Below, one piece after another: positions 1-7,360 of a stretch of 15,608 nucleotides of DNA. Positions within the stretch are counted from its first letter, which is position 1, and each line of letters starts with the position of its first letter. A model generated the notes under the pieces. The model made no database searches, was not told the DNA's origin, and saw nothing but the letters and a program-made list of their open reading frames with translations. Where the stretch lies: positions 1 to 15,608 of the forward strand of contig PJAB01001295.1 in assembly GCA_002887195.1 (NCBI GenBank). Direction: 5' to 3'. This DNA comes from Chrysochromulina parva. Its lineage: Eukaryota; Haptophyta; Prymnesiales; Chrysochromulinaceae. The translations under genes and the position numbers were made by a program.

Positions 1-379
1 CTGTTCCTTCTGCGCGCTCCGGCCAGGACCGCTGCAACGGGCCCGCTTGCCCCACTCGTCGGCGCTGTTGCGCGCGCCGCACGATCTGGCGCCGTGTTGG
101 TTTGTTTCGTTAACGGATGCTTGCAAGTTTGCGAGATTTGCGGTCGAGCTTCTTCGTCCGTCCGGGCGCGCGTAAAGGTACTGTATGTCGCCCCCCCCCT
201 CGCGCTCACCACACCACCGTCTCCGAAAGCGACGGCTCCGCTGCCCCCGGCCCAGCGGTCACACAAGTCGCCTGGAGTACTCGCCTCCGTCCTGGTGTGC
301 GAGTTGTCACACGTAAACAAGGTCGATACGGTGTGGGTGTCCTCGAGGTCTCGAGGTCCCAGAGGTTACCCAGCAGTCT
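1..379. other. Left-edge region, no supported gene
   Basis: This stretch lies downstream of the minus-strand gene ending at 380. One plus-strand frame (frame 1) is open from base 1 to 540, but its translation is Ala/Arg/Pro-rich with no recognisable motif, and it runs antisense into the end of the neighbouring gene. In GC-rich DNA this is expected by chance. It could be the tail of a gene entering from the left, but I cannot support that from sequence alone. No RNA gene or repeat was recognised here. Confidence 0.4.
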
Positions 380-1156
380 CTACTCCTTCCGTTTCGCCGT
401 CGCCGCCGCCGCCGCCCGCTCAGCGGCCATTTCCTCAGCGTGCTCCTCGGGAAAGAGCCGTCGCCGGAAGCGCGCGCCGCTCTCGAAATCCTCGCACCAT
501 AGCCGCATCACTATGTAGACGCACAGCAGCCCGCCCATGAAGCTGAGGATGCCAATCCCTTTGACCGGTACCTTCATGTCGCCCTGCACCAAGTTCACAA
601 GCGCCGCCTGGCACGACATCTGCCGCATGGCCGACAGCATCTCGCTGGTTGCCGGCTCAAGCTTCTTTACGTTGCGAATCATGGCCATTTGCTCCAAACT
701 ACCGTCCACGTACAGTTTGACGTTCGACACGACCGTGTCCGCCCTCAGGTTGCGCTCGGCGATCGGGTTCATGAACATGGCGTGCAGCTCGGATGCGGCC
801 GCAGCCAGCGGCTCCTCAGGCGAGCCCCACTTCGTGCAGACGGCCACCGCCTGCTTTTCGAGGGCGGTTTGGTACTTTGGTATTGCGCCGAAGGAGGTTC
901 TCGCGTGTAGGAACGTCGCCATGGCCAGAAAAAGGAGACAGCGGAGGCGCAGCGGATCCTTGGGCACAGTGGCGATGAAGGCGAGGACCGTGCATCCGGC
1001 TGCGCCGACACCGTACGCCACCATCGGCATCGAGATGGCTTGCATGAGCGGCTCGTTGTCTTGCAGCTGGCGAACGCTCAAGAGGAGGCCGAGCAGCTCA
1101 ATGACGAGCGTGAGCTTCGCTACCTTGGTCGCTGGCCAGGAGGTGACGACGCACAT
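380..1156 (-). CDS. Unrecognised multi-pass membrane protein, 258 aa
   Basis: I do not recognise the family. The protein has four hydrophobic stretches long enough to cross a membrane: about residues 10-28, 43-65, 71-88 and 200-219. Between the third and fourth lies a roughly 110-residue hydrophilic, helix-prone section (90-199). The C-terminus is charged, Glu- and Ala-rich (about 223-258) and ends in a basic KRKE, so it probably faces the cytosol. The start ATG at 1156 has A at -3, and a hydrophobic helix follows almost at once, which supports it. The stop is TAG at 380-382. The gene diverges from the Ca2+/H+ antiporter gene across 245 bases, so the two may share a promoter; that is positional inference only. 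No intron is needed to keep the frame open. A real gene is likely because of the coherent membrane pattern in an ORF antisense to nothing better. Confidence 0.68.
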   Translation of the reverse strand: MCVVTSWPATKVAKLTLVIELLGLLLSVRQLQDNEPLMQAISMPMVAYGVGAAGCTVLAFIATVPKDPLRLRCLLFLAMATFLHARTSFGAIPKYQTALEKQAVAVCTKWGSPEEPLAAAASELHAMFMNPIAERNLRADTVVSNVKLYVDGSLEQMAMIRNVKKLEPATSEMLSAMRQMSCQAALVNLVQGDMKVPVKGIGILSFMGGLLCVYIVMRLWCEDFESGARFRRRLFPEEHAEEMAAERAAAAATAKRKE

Positions 1157-1401
1157 TTCTCGTGCCCAACGCGACGCGGGTCGATTTTAGTTTGCGTGTC
1201 TGGACGGGCCACGTGCTTGCGTGCGCATGTGAGGGGGAGGGAGGGGGGGCAAGGTGCGAGGCCTTGTTACTGGCATCGGATTATTATTTGCAATTAGTTT
1301 CGTCAATCAATGTTCAAACTTGCCTAAAAAACCTCATCGTTTCGCCTCGCGATGTATAACGCGCTCGTGGGTTTCGAGAAGACTCGTCCTCCCCGCCCAA
1401 C
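1157..1401. promoter_or_regulatory. Divergent promoter region with G-box and G-quadruplex-type run
   Basis: This 245-base spacer lies between two divergently read genes and must hold the 5' ends of both if the start codons are right. A CACGTG hexamer (G-box/E-box, bound by bHLH or bZIP factors in many eukaryotes) is at 1210-1215. A run of G tracts at 1233-1249 on the plus strand fits the G3+N1G3+ pattern that can form a G-quadruplex. The segment next to the antiporter gene (about 1270-1350) is noticeably more AT-rich. No clear TATA box was identified. Function is inferred from position. Confidence 0.35.
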
Positions 1402-2789
1402 ATGATGCACCCCCCGCCCGCCGCCGATGGTGTGGGCAGCTTCTTCAAGGGCAGCTATACGATGCTGACCGGCAATCGCTTGTACATTCTGCTGTTGTTT
1501 GTTCCGATTGCATTGGTGAGCGAGGAGTTCTTTGAGTCCGAAGCCATCATCTTCAGCCTCTGCTGCTTTGCAATCCTGCCGCTCGCCGCTCTGCTCGGCG
1601 ACGCCACGGAGCAGACAGCGCTCCACACCAGCCAGACGATCGGCGGGCTCCTCAATGCGACATTCGGCAACGCGACCGAGATGATCATCTGTTTCTTCCT
1701 CCTCAAAGCTGGCCAACTCGAGGTGGTGAAGCTCTCGCTCCTCGGCTCCATCCTCTCGAACGCCCTCCTCGTGCTCGGGTTCGCGTGCCTGGCCTCCGGC
1801 TCCGTCAAGCGGAACGTGGTTTATGGATCGACGACGGCGACAGCGAATACCACCATGCTCCAGGTGTCCGTGATCGGCGTCATTCTCCCTACCCTGATGA
1901 CGGCCACTGGTCAGTTCGAGTCCCACGGCAACGAGTCGCTCTCGATATCGCGCTTCATCTCCGTCATCTTCCTCTTCCTGTACGCGCTCTTCCTCATGAA
2001 CACGCTCTGCCCGTGCCCGGCTCTCAAGCCTGGCGAGGAGGAAAACAAAAAGGAGGCCGAGGAGGGAGAAGAAGAGGAGTCGTACCTGGGCTTCTGGGGG
2101 TCGATATTGTGGCTGCTCGGGGCGACGCTTGTGCTCGCGTACCTGTCCGAGCTCCTCTCGGGTGCTGTCGAGGGCGCCGCCGAGGGCATGGGCCTCACGC
2201 CCGCATTCGTGGGTTTCGTCATCATCCCGATCATCGGCAACGCGGCCGAGCACTCGACGGCGGTCGTGATGGCGTTCCGGCTGAAGATGGACCTTGCGCT
2301 GGCGGTGGCGCAGGGCTCGTCGACCCAAATTGCGCTCTTCGTGGTCCCGGTGATGGTGCTGCTCGGCTGGCTCATCGGCCAGCCCCTCGACCTCGACTTC
2401 GGCCTCTTTGAGAGTGCGGTGAGTACCTGTGGGAAGTACCTTGGATCGGCGCTGCGCTTGTCCTTGAGCACCTTGGATTCCCAATGACTGCGTGACCTCG
2501 GATGACCTTTGATTCCCAATGACTGCGTGACCTCGGATGACCTTTGTTTCCCATTGACTGCGTGACCTCGGATGACCTTTGTTTCCCACTGATGGACCTC
2601 GTCCTGCTCGAACAGATTACCTTCCTCTCGACGGTGATCGTCGCAAGCGTCATCAACGACGGCTCGACGAACTGGCTCGAGGGCGCCATGCTCATCTCCA
2701 CGTACATCATCATCAGCTCGGCCTTCTTTTTCTTCGAGTTTGAGGGCGCCGACCACGGGCATGACGACCGTGCGCTCCGCATGCAATGA
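1402..2789 (+). CDS. CAX: Ca2+/H+ antiporter, CAX family (two exons)
   Basis: This is a cation/proton exchanger that moves Ca2+ (and often other divalent cations) into an acidic compartment such as the vacuole, driven by the proton gradient. Exon 1 is 1402-2418 (339 codons) and exon 2 is 2616-2789 (57 codons plus stop), joined in phase 0 to give 396 aa. Both hallmark repeats of the family are visible: GNATE at residues 89-93 followed by the KLSLLGSILSNALLVLG helix, and GNAAEHSTA at 279-287 followed by AVAQGSSTQIALF. The acidic residues in these motifs (E93, E283) bind the cation in known structures. An acidic linker (about 211-226, Glu-rich) separates the two halves, as usual. Exon 2 supplies the last membrane helices, including the SNWLEGAMLISTY motif that matches the end of known CAX proteins. 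Length is normal for VCX1-like members. ATG codons at 1402 and 1405 are adjacent; the first is used. Failure to splice would stop translation at 2487 and remove the last helices. Confidence 0.95.
2419..2615 (+). other. Spliceosomal intron of the CAX gene (197 bases)
   Basis: The donor is GTGAGT at 2419-2424 directly after codon GCG, and the acceptor is CAG ending at 2615. Both exon ends are in phase 0, and the protein homology resumes exactly at the acceptor. Exon 1 ends in LFESA; exon 2 begins ITFLST. Most of the intron is a 35-bp tandem repeat, leaving a short unique 5' part and about 20 bases before the acceptor. This is the only intron I can support in the window; the other genes read through without one. 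Confidence 0.92.
2476..2595 (+). repeat. 35-bp minisatellite inside the CAX intron
   Basis: There are three head-to-tail copies of a 35-bp unit (2476-2510, 2511-2545, 2546-2580) plus a partial fourth (2581-2595). Each unit runs from a TTCCCA block through GACTGCGTGACCTCGGATGA to CCTTT. Copies one and two appear identical; the third differs by about two bases. The unit length is not a multiple of three, so retained copies would shift frame. I see no other copy in the window. Confidence 0.93.
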
Positions 2790-3565
2790 GGGTACGTCAT
2801 CTGATGAGGGATGCAATCAGCATGCTGATGAGGGATGCAATCCACAGTGCGCTCAGCATGGTGGCCCCCAAGGTGCTGTAAGTAAGGGCTCTTCGATGGG
2901 CAGGGTGCAATGATGTGCTGAGGGCGACGGTGCTGGCCGCGAGTACCATTTGAAAGACGATTGAGCCTTGAATGGCGCATGTCTGCTCATAGCGACCGGC
3001 GGGAGGGCTTGGCGCGCGGCGCTGCATTCAGCACGCGCGCTCTCGAGCACCATGGTGTGCGGGCGTGGCACGGCGACGGGCCGTGGACACGGGTGTGTCG
3101 ACCACAGGAGCGCTCTGCTGTCTCCGTGTGCACAGTCGACTGCACTCTGTACCGCTTGCGTCGACGGGGAGCCAACCGACTTGGGAACTGTGGGAAAGTG
3201 TCGCGGACGTGTTTGCTATAGCTCGCATCGACCTTGTGTATCGTGGACACTCACTCCACGTGGAGCTCACCCTCTATCGCGGCGACCCACACTCGACCGT
3301 GCTGAGTGACTGCACACCACCGCGTTGCGGTACGCCGCGTGGTGTATACACAATACAGGCGAGGCTCGTCGGTCGAGAGGACACAGATCACAGTGTACGG
3401 TACGGGTGTAGCGAATTTTCCCAAGCGCAGATCCGGTCGACTTCCACAATGGGTCGATTTCGTCCCCGTGACGTGAGCGGACCCATCTACTGGTATCCGA
3501 CTGGCTACTCCGTGTACTGCCGTGCCATCGATAAGGATCTGGATTGTCCGAGGTTTCCTCCGAGC
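2790..3565. other. Convergent intergenic spacer, no supported gene
   Basis: This lies between the stop of the antiporter gene and the stop of the long minus-strand gene, so it should hold both 3' ends. It carries a short tandem repeat just after the antiporter stop (2801-2842). An imperfect hairpin at about 3314-3345 has ACACCACC-type and GGTGGTGT-type arms. Several mutually overlapping frames are open (one from 3065 to 3835 on the plus strand), but they have no recognisable motif, are Arg/Ser/Cys-rich, and run into the antisense of the next gene. No AATAAA signal was seen. Confidence 0.5.
2801..2842 (+). repeat. 24-bp-period direct repeat just after the CAX stop
   Basis: An 18-base sequence beginning CTGATGAGGGATGCAATC occurs at 2801-2818 and again at 2825-2842. 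It starts 12 bases after the antiporter stop codon. Read in frame from the ATG at 2786 it would encode a 31-residue peptide with two LMRDAI units, but nothing shows it is translated. The stretch 2801-2825 matches, with one mismatch out of 25, the reverse complement of the repeat unit in the long minus-strand gene (5484-5630). Confidence 0.85.
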
Positions 3566-6500
3566 TCAAGCAGGCGACGCCGCGCCCACCCGCACGAGGC
3601 GCATGCGCTTGAGCCGACCGTAGCTGCCCTGCCACGGCATGGCGGCACCCCCGGGAGCCGCGCGTGCTGGCGGCACGATCGTGCCGTCATACGTCTTCCA
3701 CCATCCTGCTACGGCCATCCACACCGCCGCCTCCACCTCCTCCTCCTCCGCCGCCGCCGCCTCGTCGCTTTTGGCGCCAGGACCGCCTTCACCCCGGCGG
3801 CGTTCGATGGTGGAGCTCGTGCGGCACGTGCTTGACGAGATCGACGTGATTGACGAGATCGACGTGATTGAGGAGATGGTCGAGCTCGTGCGGCAGTCCT
3901 CGCCCCGATACCGCGCCGTCGTGAGCGCTCGTGGCAGCGCGGGCTGGAACTGGACCGAAAAGTAGAAGGGGTCGAAGTAGGCGGCGCGGTGGTCGGCATG
4001 CTGCAGCCGGAAGCAGAGATGGCCCACCGGTGTCCAATGGCCGTGTGTGAGTTTGTACGTGAGCTTGTTCTCCCAGGCAGTGCTCGTCTCCTGTGCCTCG
4101 CCACTGAGCGTACCGTCTGCATGCAGGATGCACCGGCCGCTCGTCGTGTACTCATGGAGTTGCTCCGTGTCGACGTTGACGCCGTCTAGAGAGTACTCAC
4201 CCGGATGGAGCGCTGTACCGAGCGGGGGCGAGGCTGAGGCATGAGCGCTGTCGCTTCCGCTCAGTACAGCGCTGCGGCCGCCACTGCTACTGCTCGGTAC
4301 AGCGCTCCTCCCGCCGACATCGCTGCCAAGGAGGGCCATCGGTGGTAGCCAATCCACATTCGCCACGACAGAGTCGGGAGAGCGTCGGAACCCATCGCTC
4401 CTCACGCGCCGCGACGGCGGCGCGAGCGGCGCGAGCGGCGCGAGGGGTGCCAACGGCTGCTGGTGCCGCGCGGCGGCCGGCGAGCGGTCCGGCGACACGA
4501 ATGAGGATGGCGGCATCGTCAAGGAGGGTACCAGCGAGGCGCGCAGCCCAGAAGCTGGCAAGGGTATGGGCGGTGACGACGCTGTGCCGGGCGCTGTGCC
4601 GGGCGCCGTGACGGGCGCCGTGCCGGGCGCTGTGCCGGCTGGCGGCGCCGTCGGTAGAGGAGTGTTCGCCTCCATCGGCGTGCCTACCTGAGCGCGCGCT
4701 CGTGCGATCGTCTCAGCGACCGAAGCCGTCAGCGTCTCGAGAAACGAGGCGGCACGCCCGTTGCTCGCTTGCGCACGCAGAACAGCTGCCTTGAGCGACC
4801 GTTGCGACTCCGCGGCACGTTCACGCGCGTGTCTCGAGGCAGCCTGTGCCGCGAGTGCCTCGACCACTCGCTCACTTGAGCATGGTGGCTCCTCCGCCCG
4901 CAAAGCGACATCGTCCGGCGCCGCCTCGGGCGCTGCCGCTGGCGCCGATGTCGTCTCTGCCGCCGTCCCGAGCGCTGGCGCCGTCCCGAGCTCTGGCGCC
5001 GTCCCGAGCGATGGCGCCGTACCGAGCGCTGGCGCCGATGTCGTCTCTGCCGCCGTGAGTGCTGCTGCAGCCGCTGCCTCCACCTCCGGTGCCGCCGCCT
5101 CCGCCGCCTCTGGTGCTGTTGCCGCCTCTGGTGCTGTTGCCGCCTCTGGTGCTGTTGCCTCTGGTGCTGTTGCCGCCTCTGGTGCTGTTGCCTCTGGTGC
5201 TGTTGGTGCCTCTGGTGCTGTTGCCGCCGCCTCCGCCTCTGGTGCTGGTGATGCCGCCACCGCCTCTGGTGCTGTTGCCGCCGCCTCCGCCGCCTCTGGT
5301 GCTGGTGATGCCGCCTCCGGTGCAGCCACCGTCTCCGGTGCTTCGGCTTCAGCTGCGGCTGCGGCTGCGCCCCCCTCGGCCGCGTCCGCCAGTGGGGCAA
5401 AGGGCGGCGCACACCCGACAAAGGACGGGGCCCCGATGCCTATGGGTGGCGCACACGCGCCAAAGGGATCCATCGAGAGCGTGCCCGACGAGCCCACCTC
5501 TGATTGCATGCTGATTGCCTCCCTCATCAGGCTGCCCGACGAGCCCCCCTCTGATTGCATGCTGATTGCCTCCCTCATCAGGCCCGACGAGCCCCCCTCT
5601 GAGTGCATGCTGATTGCCTCCCTCATCAGGCTCAACGGTCGACGACTCGCATCGTTCACTCCGTTGGACCCAAGCCGTCTCGTCCATTCGATTGCTTGGG
5701 GCACGGCGTCGCCGGCGACAACCTCCCACGCGGCCGGCAGCAGCGCTGTTAGTTCGCGCGGCGCGAGTACCGGTATGTGAGCAGAAGGCGTGTCGTAGTG
5801 AGCAGATTGCGCGTCGTGGTGACCAGAATGAGCGTCGTGGTGAGCGGATGGCGCGACGTGGTGAGCAGAAGGCACGCGTAGGAGGGATGGCGCGCGCGTG
5901 AGGGCGGGCGTAGGAGGGAGCGCTGCCGCGAGCACCGCTGACGCCGCCGGCACGAGCGCTGGCGCCGTCCGTGGGCGCAGTGGCATCAGCGATGGCTGCG
6001 GCGGCGCACCCTCCCGACAGGCATGGAAGACTTCATCAATCAGTCGAGCCGCGACGCGGGCCGCCTCGGCTTGGGGCGGTGGTGTCGTGGCCACGCCGCG
6101 CGCGCACGCACGCCCCACATGCGATGTCGTCGACACTTCCGACGAGTCTGCCGCCGCTCTGAAGGCGCCACGATTGACGAAGCTCGCGCGGCCCCAGCCG
6201 TCGACGCCGCCGCACCCGACAGAAGACGGGCCCCCGATGCCTATGGGCGGTGCACACGCGCCAAAGGGATCCGTCGAGAGCGTGCCCGACGAGCCCCCCT
6301 CGCCCGAGCGCGCCAGGCTCAACGGTCGACGACTCGCATCGTGCACTCCGTTGGACCCAAGCCGTCTCGTCCATTCGATTGCTTGGGGCACGGCGTCGCC
6401 GGCGCGGCTCATGCCAAAGTTTAGGTGCGGCACCGCTGTGACCGGCCGTGCACTCGGCAGCACTGCATGCCATGGGAGCGTGCAATCTAGCGTCGCTGCC

Positions 6501-6910
6501 GAGGAGCCAAACAAGTGCGAGCTCTCGGTGTCGACGTTGCAACGGCTGTGCCACCGATGAGAAGTGTACGAGTCATCTGAAGAGGCCACCGATATGCCGT
6601 GGCGTGAGGTCAATAGTTCCCCAGCGCGCCGCCACAACGACCCCGACGTGCCGCCGCCCAAGGTCTCATGCAACTCTTCCCCTTGCAATGAACGGCGCAC
6701 ACTTTCCGATGTGAAGGACAGGCGCAGCCCGCGACTGTCGACCTCTTCCCGTTCGAGGGCCGATGATTCTGCGTCGCTGTCGGCACGCAGCGTGAATGCC
6801 CGTGCGGGCTCCATTTGGCGCCCGAAGATGATCGGGGTACATGCTGTGACCTCGAAGATGATGAGGTCGCCGCCTCGCGTTGCCTTTCCTAGACAAGTTT
6901 GTCGCCACAT
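3566..6910 (-). CDS. Long repeat-rich protein of unknown function, 1114 aa ORF
   Basis: An uninterrupted 1114-codon ORF with no recognised domain. In order: an N-terminal Ser-rich part (1-165); a roughly 60-residue block (about 170-232) that recurs at about 398-499; a heptad-like run of SAHH-type units (344-380); three LMREAISM units (428-476); an Ala/Pro/Glu-rich tract of APEA units (518-620); GTAP-type repeats (619-651 and about 757-777); LAP repeats (about 824-834); and a more ordered part at about 894-989 rich in aromatic residues and alternating hydrophobics (motifs such as SGRCILHADGTLSGE and YFDPFYFSVQF). That last part looks like a beta-rich globular domain. The tail (1051-1114) has an acidic run and a Trp-rich end. 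The first ATG (6910) has a poor context; the Met at residue 33 (6814) has G at +4 and may be the true start. The gene diverges from the O-fucosyltransferase-like gene. Most of the length is probably disordered. Introns cannot be excluded in the low-complexity part. Confidence 0.65.
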   Translation of the reverse strand: MWRQTCLGKATRGGDLIIFEVTACTPIIFGRQMEPARAFTLRADSDAESSALEREEVDSRGLRLSFTSESVRRSLQGEELHETLGGGTSGSLWRRAGELLTSRHGISVASSDDSYTSHRWHSRCNVDTESSHLFGSSAATLDCTLPWHAVLPSARPVTAVPHLNFGMSRAGDAVPQAIEWTRRLGSNGVHDASRRPLSLARSGEGGSSGTLSTDPFGACAPPIGIGGPSSVGCGGVDGWGRASFVNRGAFRAAADSSEVSTTSHVGRACARGVATTPPPQAEAARVAARLIDEVFHACREGAPPQPSLMPLRPRTAPALVPAASAVLAAALPPTPALTRAPSLLRVPSAHHVAPSAHHDAHSGHHDAQSAHYDTPSAHIPVLAPRELTALLPAAWEVVAGDAVPQAIEWTRRLGSNGVNDASRRPLSLMREAISMHSEGGSSGLMREAISMQSEGGSSGSLMREAISMQSEVGSSGTLSMDPFGACAPPIGIGAPSFVGCAPPFAPLADAAEGGAAAAAAEAEAPETVAAPEAASPAPEAAEAAATAPEAVAASPAPEAEAAATAPEAPTAPEATAPEAATAPEATAPEAATAPEAATAPEAAEAAAPEVEAAAAAALTAAETTSAPALGTAPSLGTAPELGTAPALGTAAETTSAPAAAPEAAPDDVALRAEEPPCSSERVVEALAAQAASRHARERAAESQRSLKAAVLRAQASNGRAASFLETLTASVAETIARARAQVGTPMEANTPLPTAPPAGTAPGTAPVTAPGTAPGTASSPPIPLPASGLRASLVPSLTMPPSSFVSPDRSPAAARHQQPLAPLAPLAPLAPPSRRVRSDGFRRSPDSVVANVDWLPPMALLGSDVGGRSAVPSSSSGGRSAVLSGSDSAHASASPPLGTALHPGEYSLDGVNVDTEQLHEYTTSGRCILHADGTLSGEAQETSTAWENKLTYKLTHGHWTPVGHLCFRLQHADHRAAYFDPFYFSVQFQPALPRALTTARYRGEDCRTSSTISSITSISSITSISSSTCRTSSTIERRRGEGGPGAKSDEAAAAEEEEVEAAVWMAVAGWWKTYDGTIVPPARAAPGGAAMPWQGSYGRLKRMRLVRVGAASPA
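5085..5345 (-). repeat. Coding minisatellite for Ala-Pro-Glu units
   Basis: A run of degenerate units of GGTGCTGTTGCC and CCTCTGGTGCTG type on the plus strand, coding on the minus strand for (A/T)APEA-type repeats. Because the units lack stop codons on either strand, they also open a 339-codon antisense frame (4761-5780), which I regard as a by-product. Confidence 0.85.
5417..5718 (-). repeat. Internal duplication, copy B (with inserted LMREAISM units)
   Basis: The flanks of this segment (about 5417-5493 and 5628-5718) are nearly identical to 6216-6404. On the minus strand both code for the same block starting GDAVPQAIEWTRRLGSNGV and ending in CAPPIGIG followed by a VGC. Copy B differs by holding three extra units (5484-5630) in place of a short Ala-Arg-Ser-Gly stretch. 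Similarity at the DNA level is high, including third codon positions, so the duplication looks recent or is being homogenised. Confidence 0.9.
5484..5630 (-). repeat. Three tandem 48-51-bp units coding for LMREAISM repeats
   Basis: The units are 5484-5534 (51 bases), 5535-5582 (48) and 5583-5630 (48). Each codes on the minus strand for LMREAISM followed by a (Q/H)SE(G/V)GSSG linker, the longer unit having one extra codon. LMREAISM is predicted to form a short amphipathic helix. The same core, with one base changed, lies after the antiporter stop at 2801-2825 on the opposite strand. Confidence 0.92.
5771..5881 (-). repeat. 21-bp tandem repeat coding for SAHH-type heptads
   Basis: About five imperfect 21-base units, each coding on the minus strand for a seven-residue unit of the form (S/D)AHHDA(P/Q). 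They are His-rich and sit between Ala/Pro-rich stretches of the long minus-strand protein. The plus strand shows the same units as GTGAGCAGA-type words. The repeat is in frame with the gene, consistent with slippage expansion inside a coding region. Confidence 0.8.
6216..6404 (-). repeat. Internal duplication, copy A
   Basis: The partner of 5417-5718, about 500 bases away within the same gene. The run 6315-6404 differs from 5628-5718 at only about one base by eye. This copy has no LMREAISM units and joins the two flanks directly through a short segment. Confidence 0.9.
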
Positions 6911-7360
6911 GAGTCAGGTATCAGTTGATACCTCTCTGTGGGCTCGCTAGAGGTCCAGCAAGATCTCATGGTTATCTGGTCATGTGTGTACCGGTAAAAA
7001 GACACCGGGGGGAGCCGGGACACACACGGGACACACGGGACACGCGGACGCACAAAGGCACACAGACCAATCTCACAACCAGCCAAACCCACCAACAACA
7101 ACAAATGTGTGTTGCGGTATGTGTATTGTCCCGGCTCCCCCCGGTGTCTTTTTACCGGTATGTGTATCGGAAATAGAAAGTTGCGTGTCGGAGAATGCTT
7201 GTACACTCTTGCCTTTTGAGTCATCTCAGCAAGAGGATAGAAGGAATGGTTTGGAAATCCTTCGGCGCCACACGTCAAAGATACCCGGTAGCCAATCAAC
7301 AAAAGCGGACACGTGTGTGGAATGATGGCTGGCTGTTTGTGAGGGTTGCCGCAATACTGA
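6911..7360. promoter_or_regulatory. Divergent spacer between the long minus-strand gene and the fucosyltransferase-like gene
   Basis: This 450-base spacer must contain the 5' ends of both flanking genes. About 170 bases of it are the inverted-repeat element at 6989-7160. The remaining part next to the plus-strand gene (7161-7360) has short open frames without recognisable content. I found no clear TATA box. Confidence 0.35.
6989..7160. mobile_element. MITE-like element with 32-bp perfect terminal inverted repeats
   Basis: The left arm 6989-7020 and right arm 7129-7160 are perfect reverse complements over 32 bases (starting TACCGGTAAAAAGACACCGG). The inner part (about 108 bases) is AC-rich, with CACACGGGA-type words and no ORF. 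The arms end in TA on both sides, as would fit a TA target duplication of Tc1/mariner-type MITEs. However, the terminal TACCGGTA is itself a palindrome, so the exact boundary and any target duplication are ambiguous. It sits 79 bases upstream of the first ATG of the minus-strand gene. Related, more degraded copies lie at 10106-10285 and 12408-12516. Confidence 0.72.

Noticed and set aside
1..540. Plus-strand frame open from the left edge
   Set aside because: No motif; low-complexity Ala/Arg/Pro translation; overlaps the antisense of the gene at 380-1156. It may be chance openness in GC-rich DNA.
1324..2589. A 421-codon minus-strand ORF across the antiporter gene
   Set aside because: It is antisense to a clear CAX coding sequence, is dominated by Arg/Glu/His, and crosses the intron and its minisatellite; a composition artefact.
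2476..2595. CRISPR-like array
   Set aside because: The 35-bp units are directly adjacent without spacers and lie in a eukaryotic intron; this is a minisatellite.
3065..3835. A 256-codon plus-strand ORF in the convergent spacer
   Set aside because: No recognisable motif, Arg/Ser/Cys-rich, overlaps the 3' end of the minus-strand gene, and several other frames are equally open nearby.
4761..5780. A 339-codon plus-strand ORF with (A)SGAV repeats
   Set aside because: It is the antisense of the Ala-Pro-Glu repeats of the longer minus-strand ORF. The minus frame is far longer and continues through non-repetitive sequence with plausible domain character.
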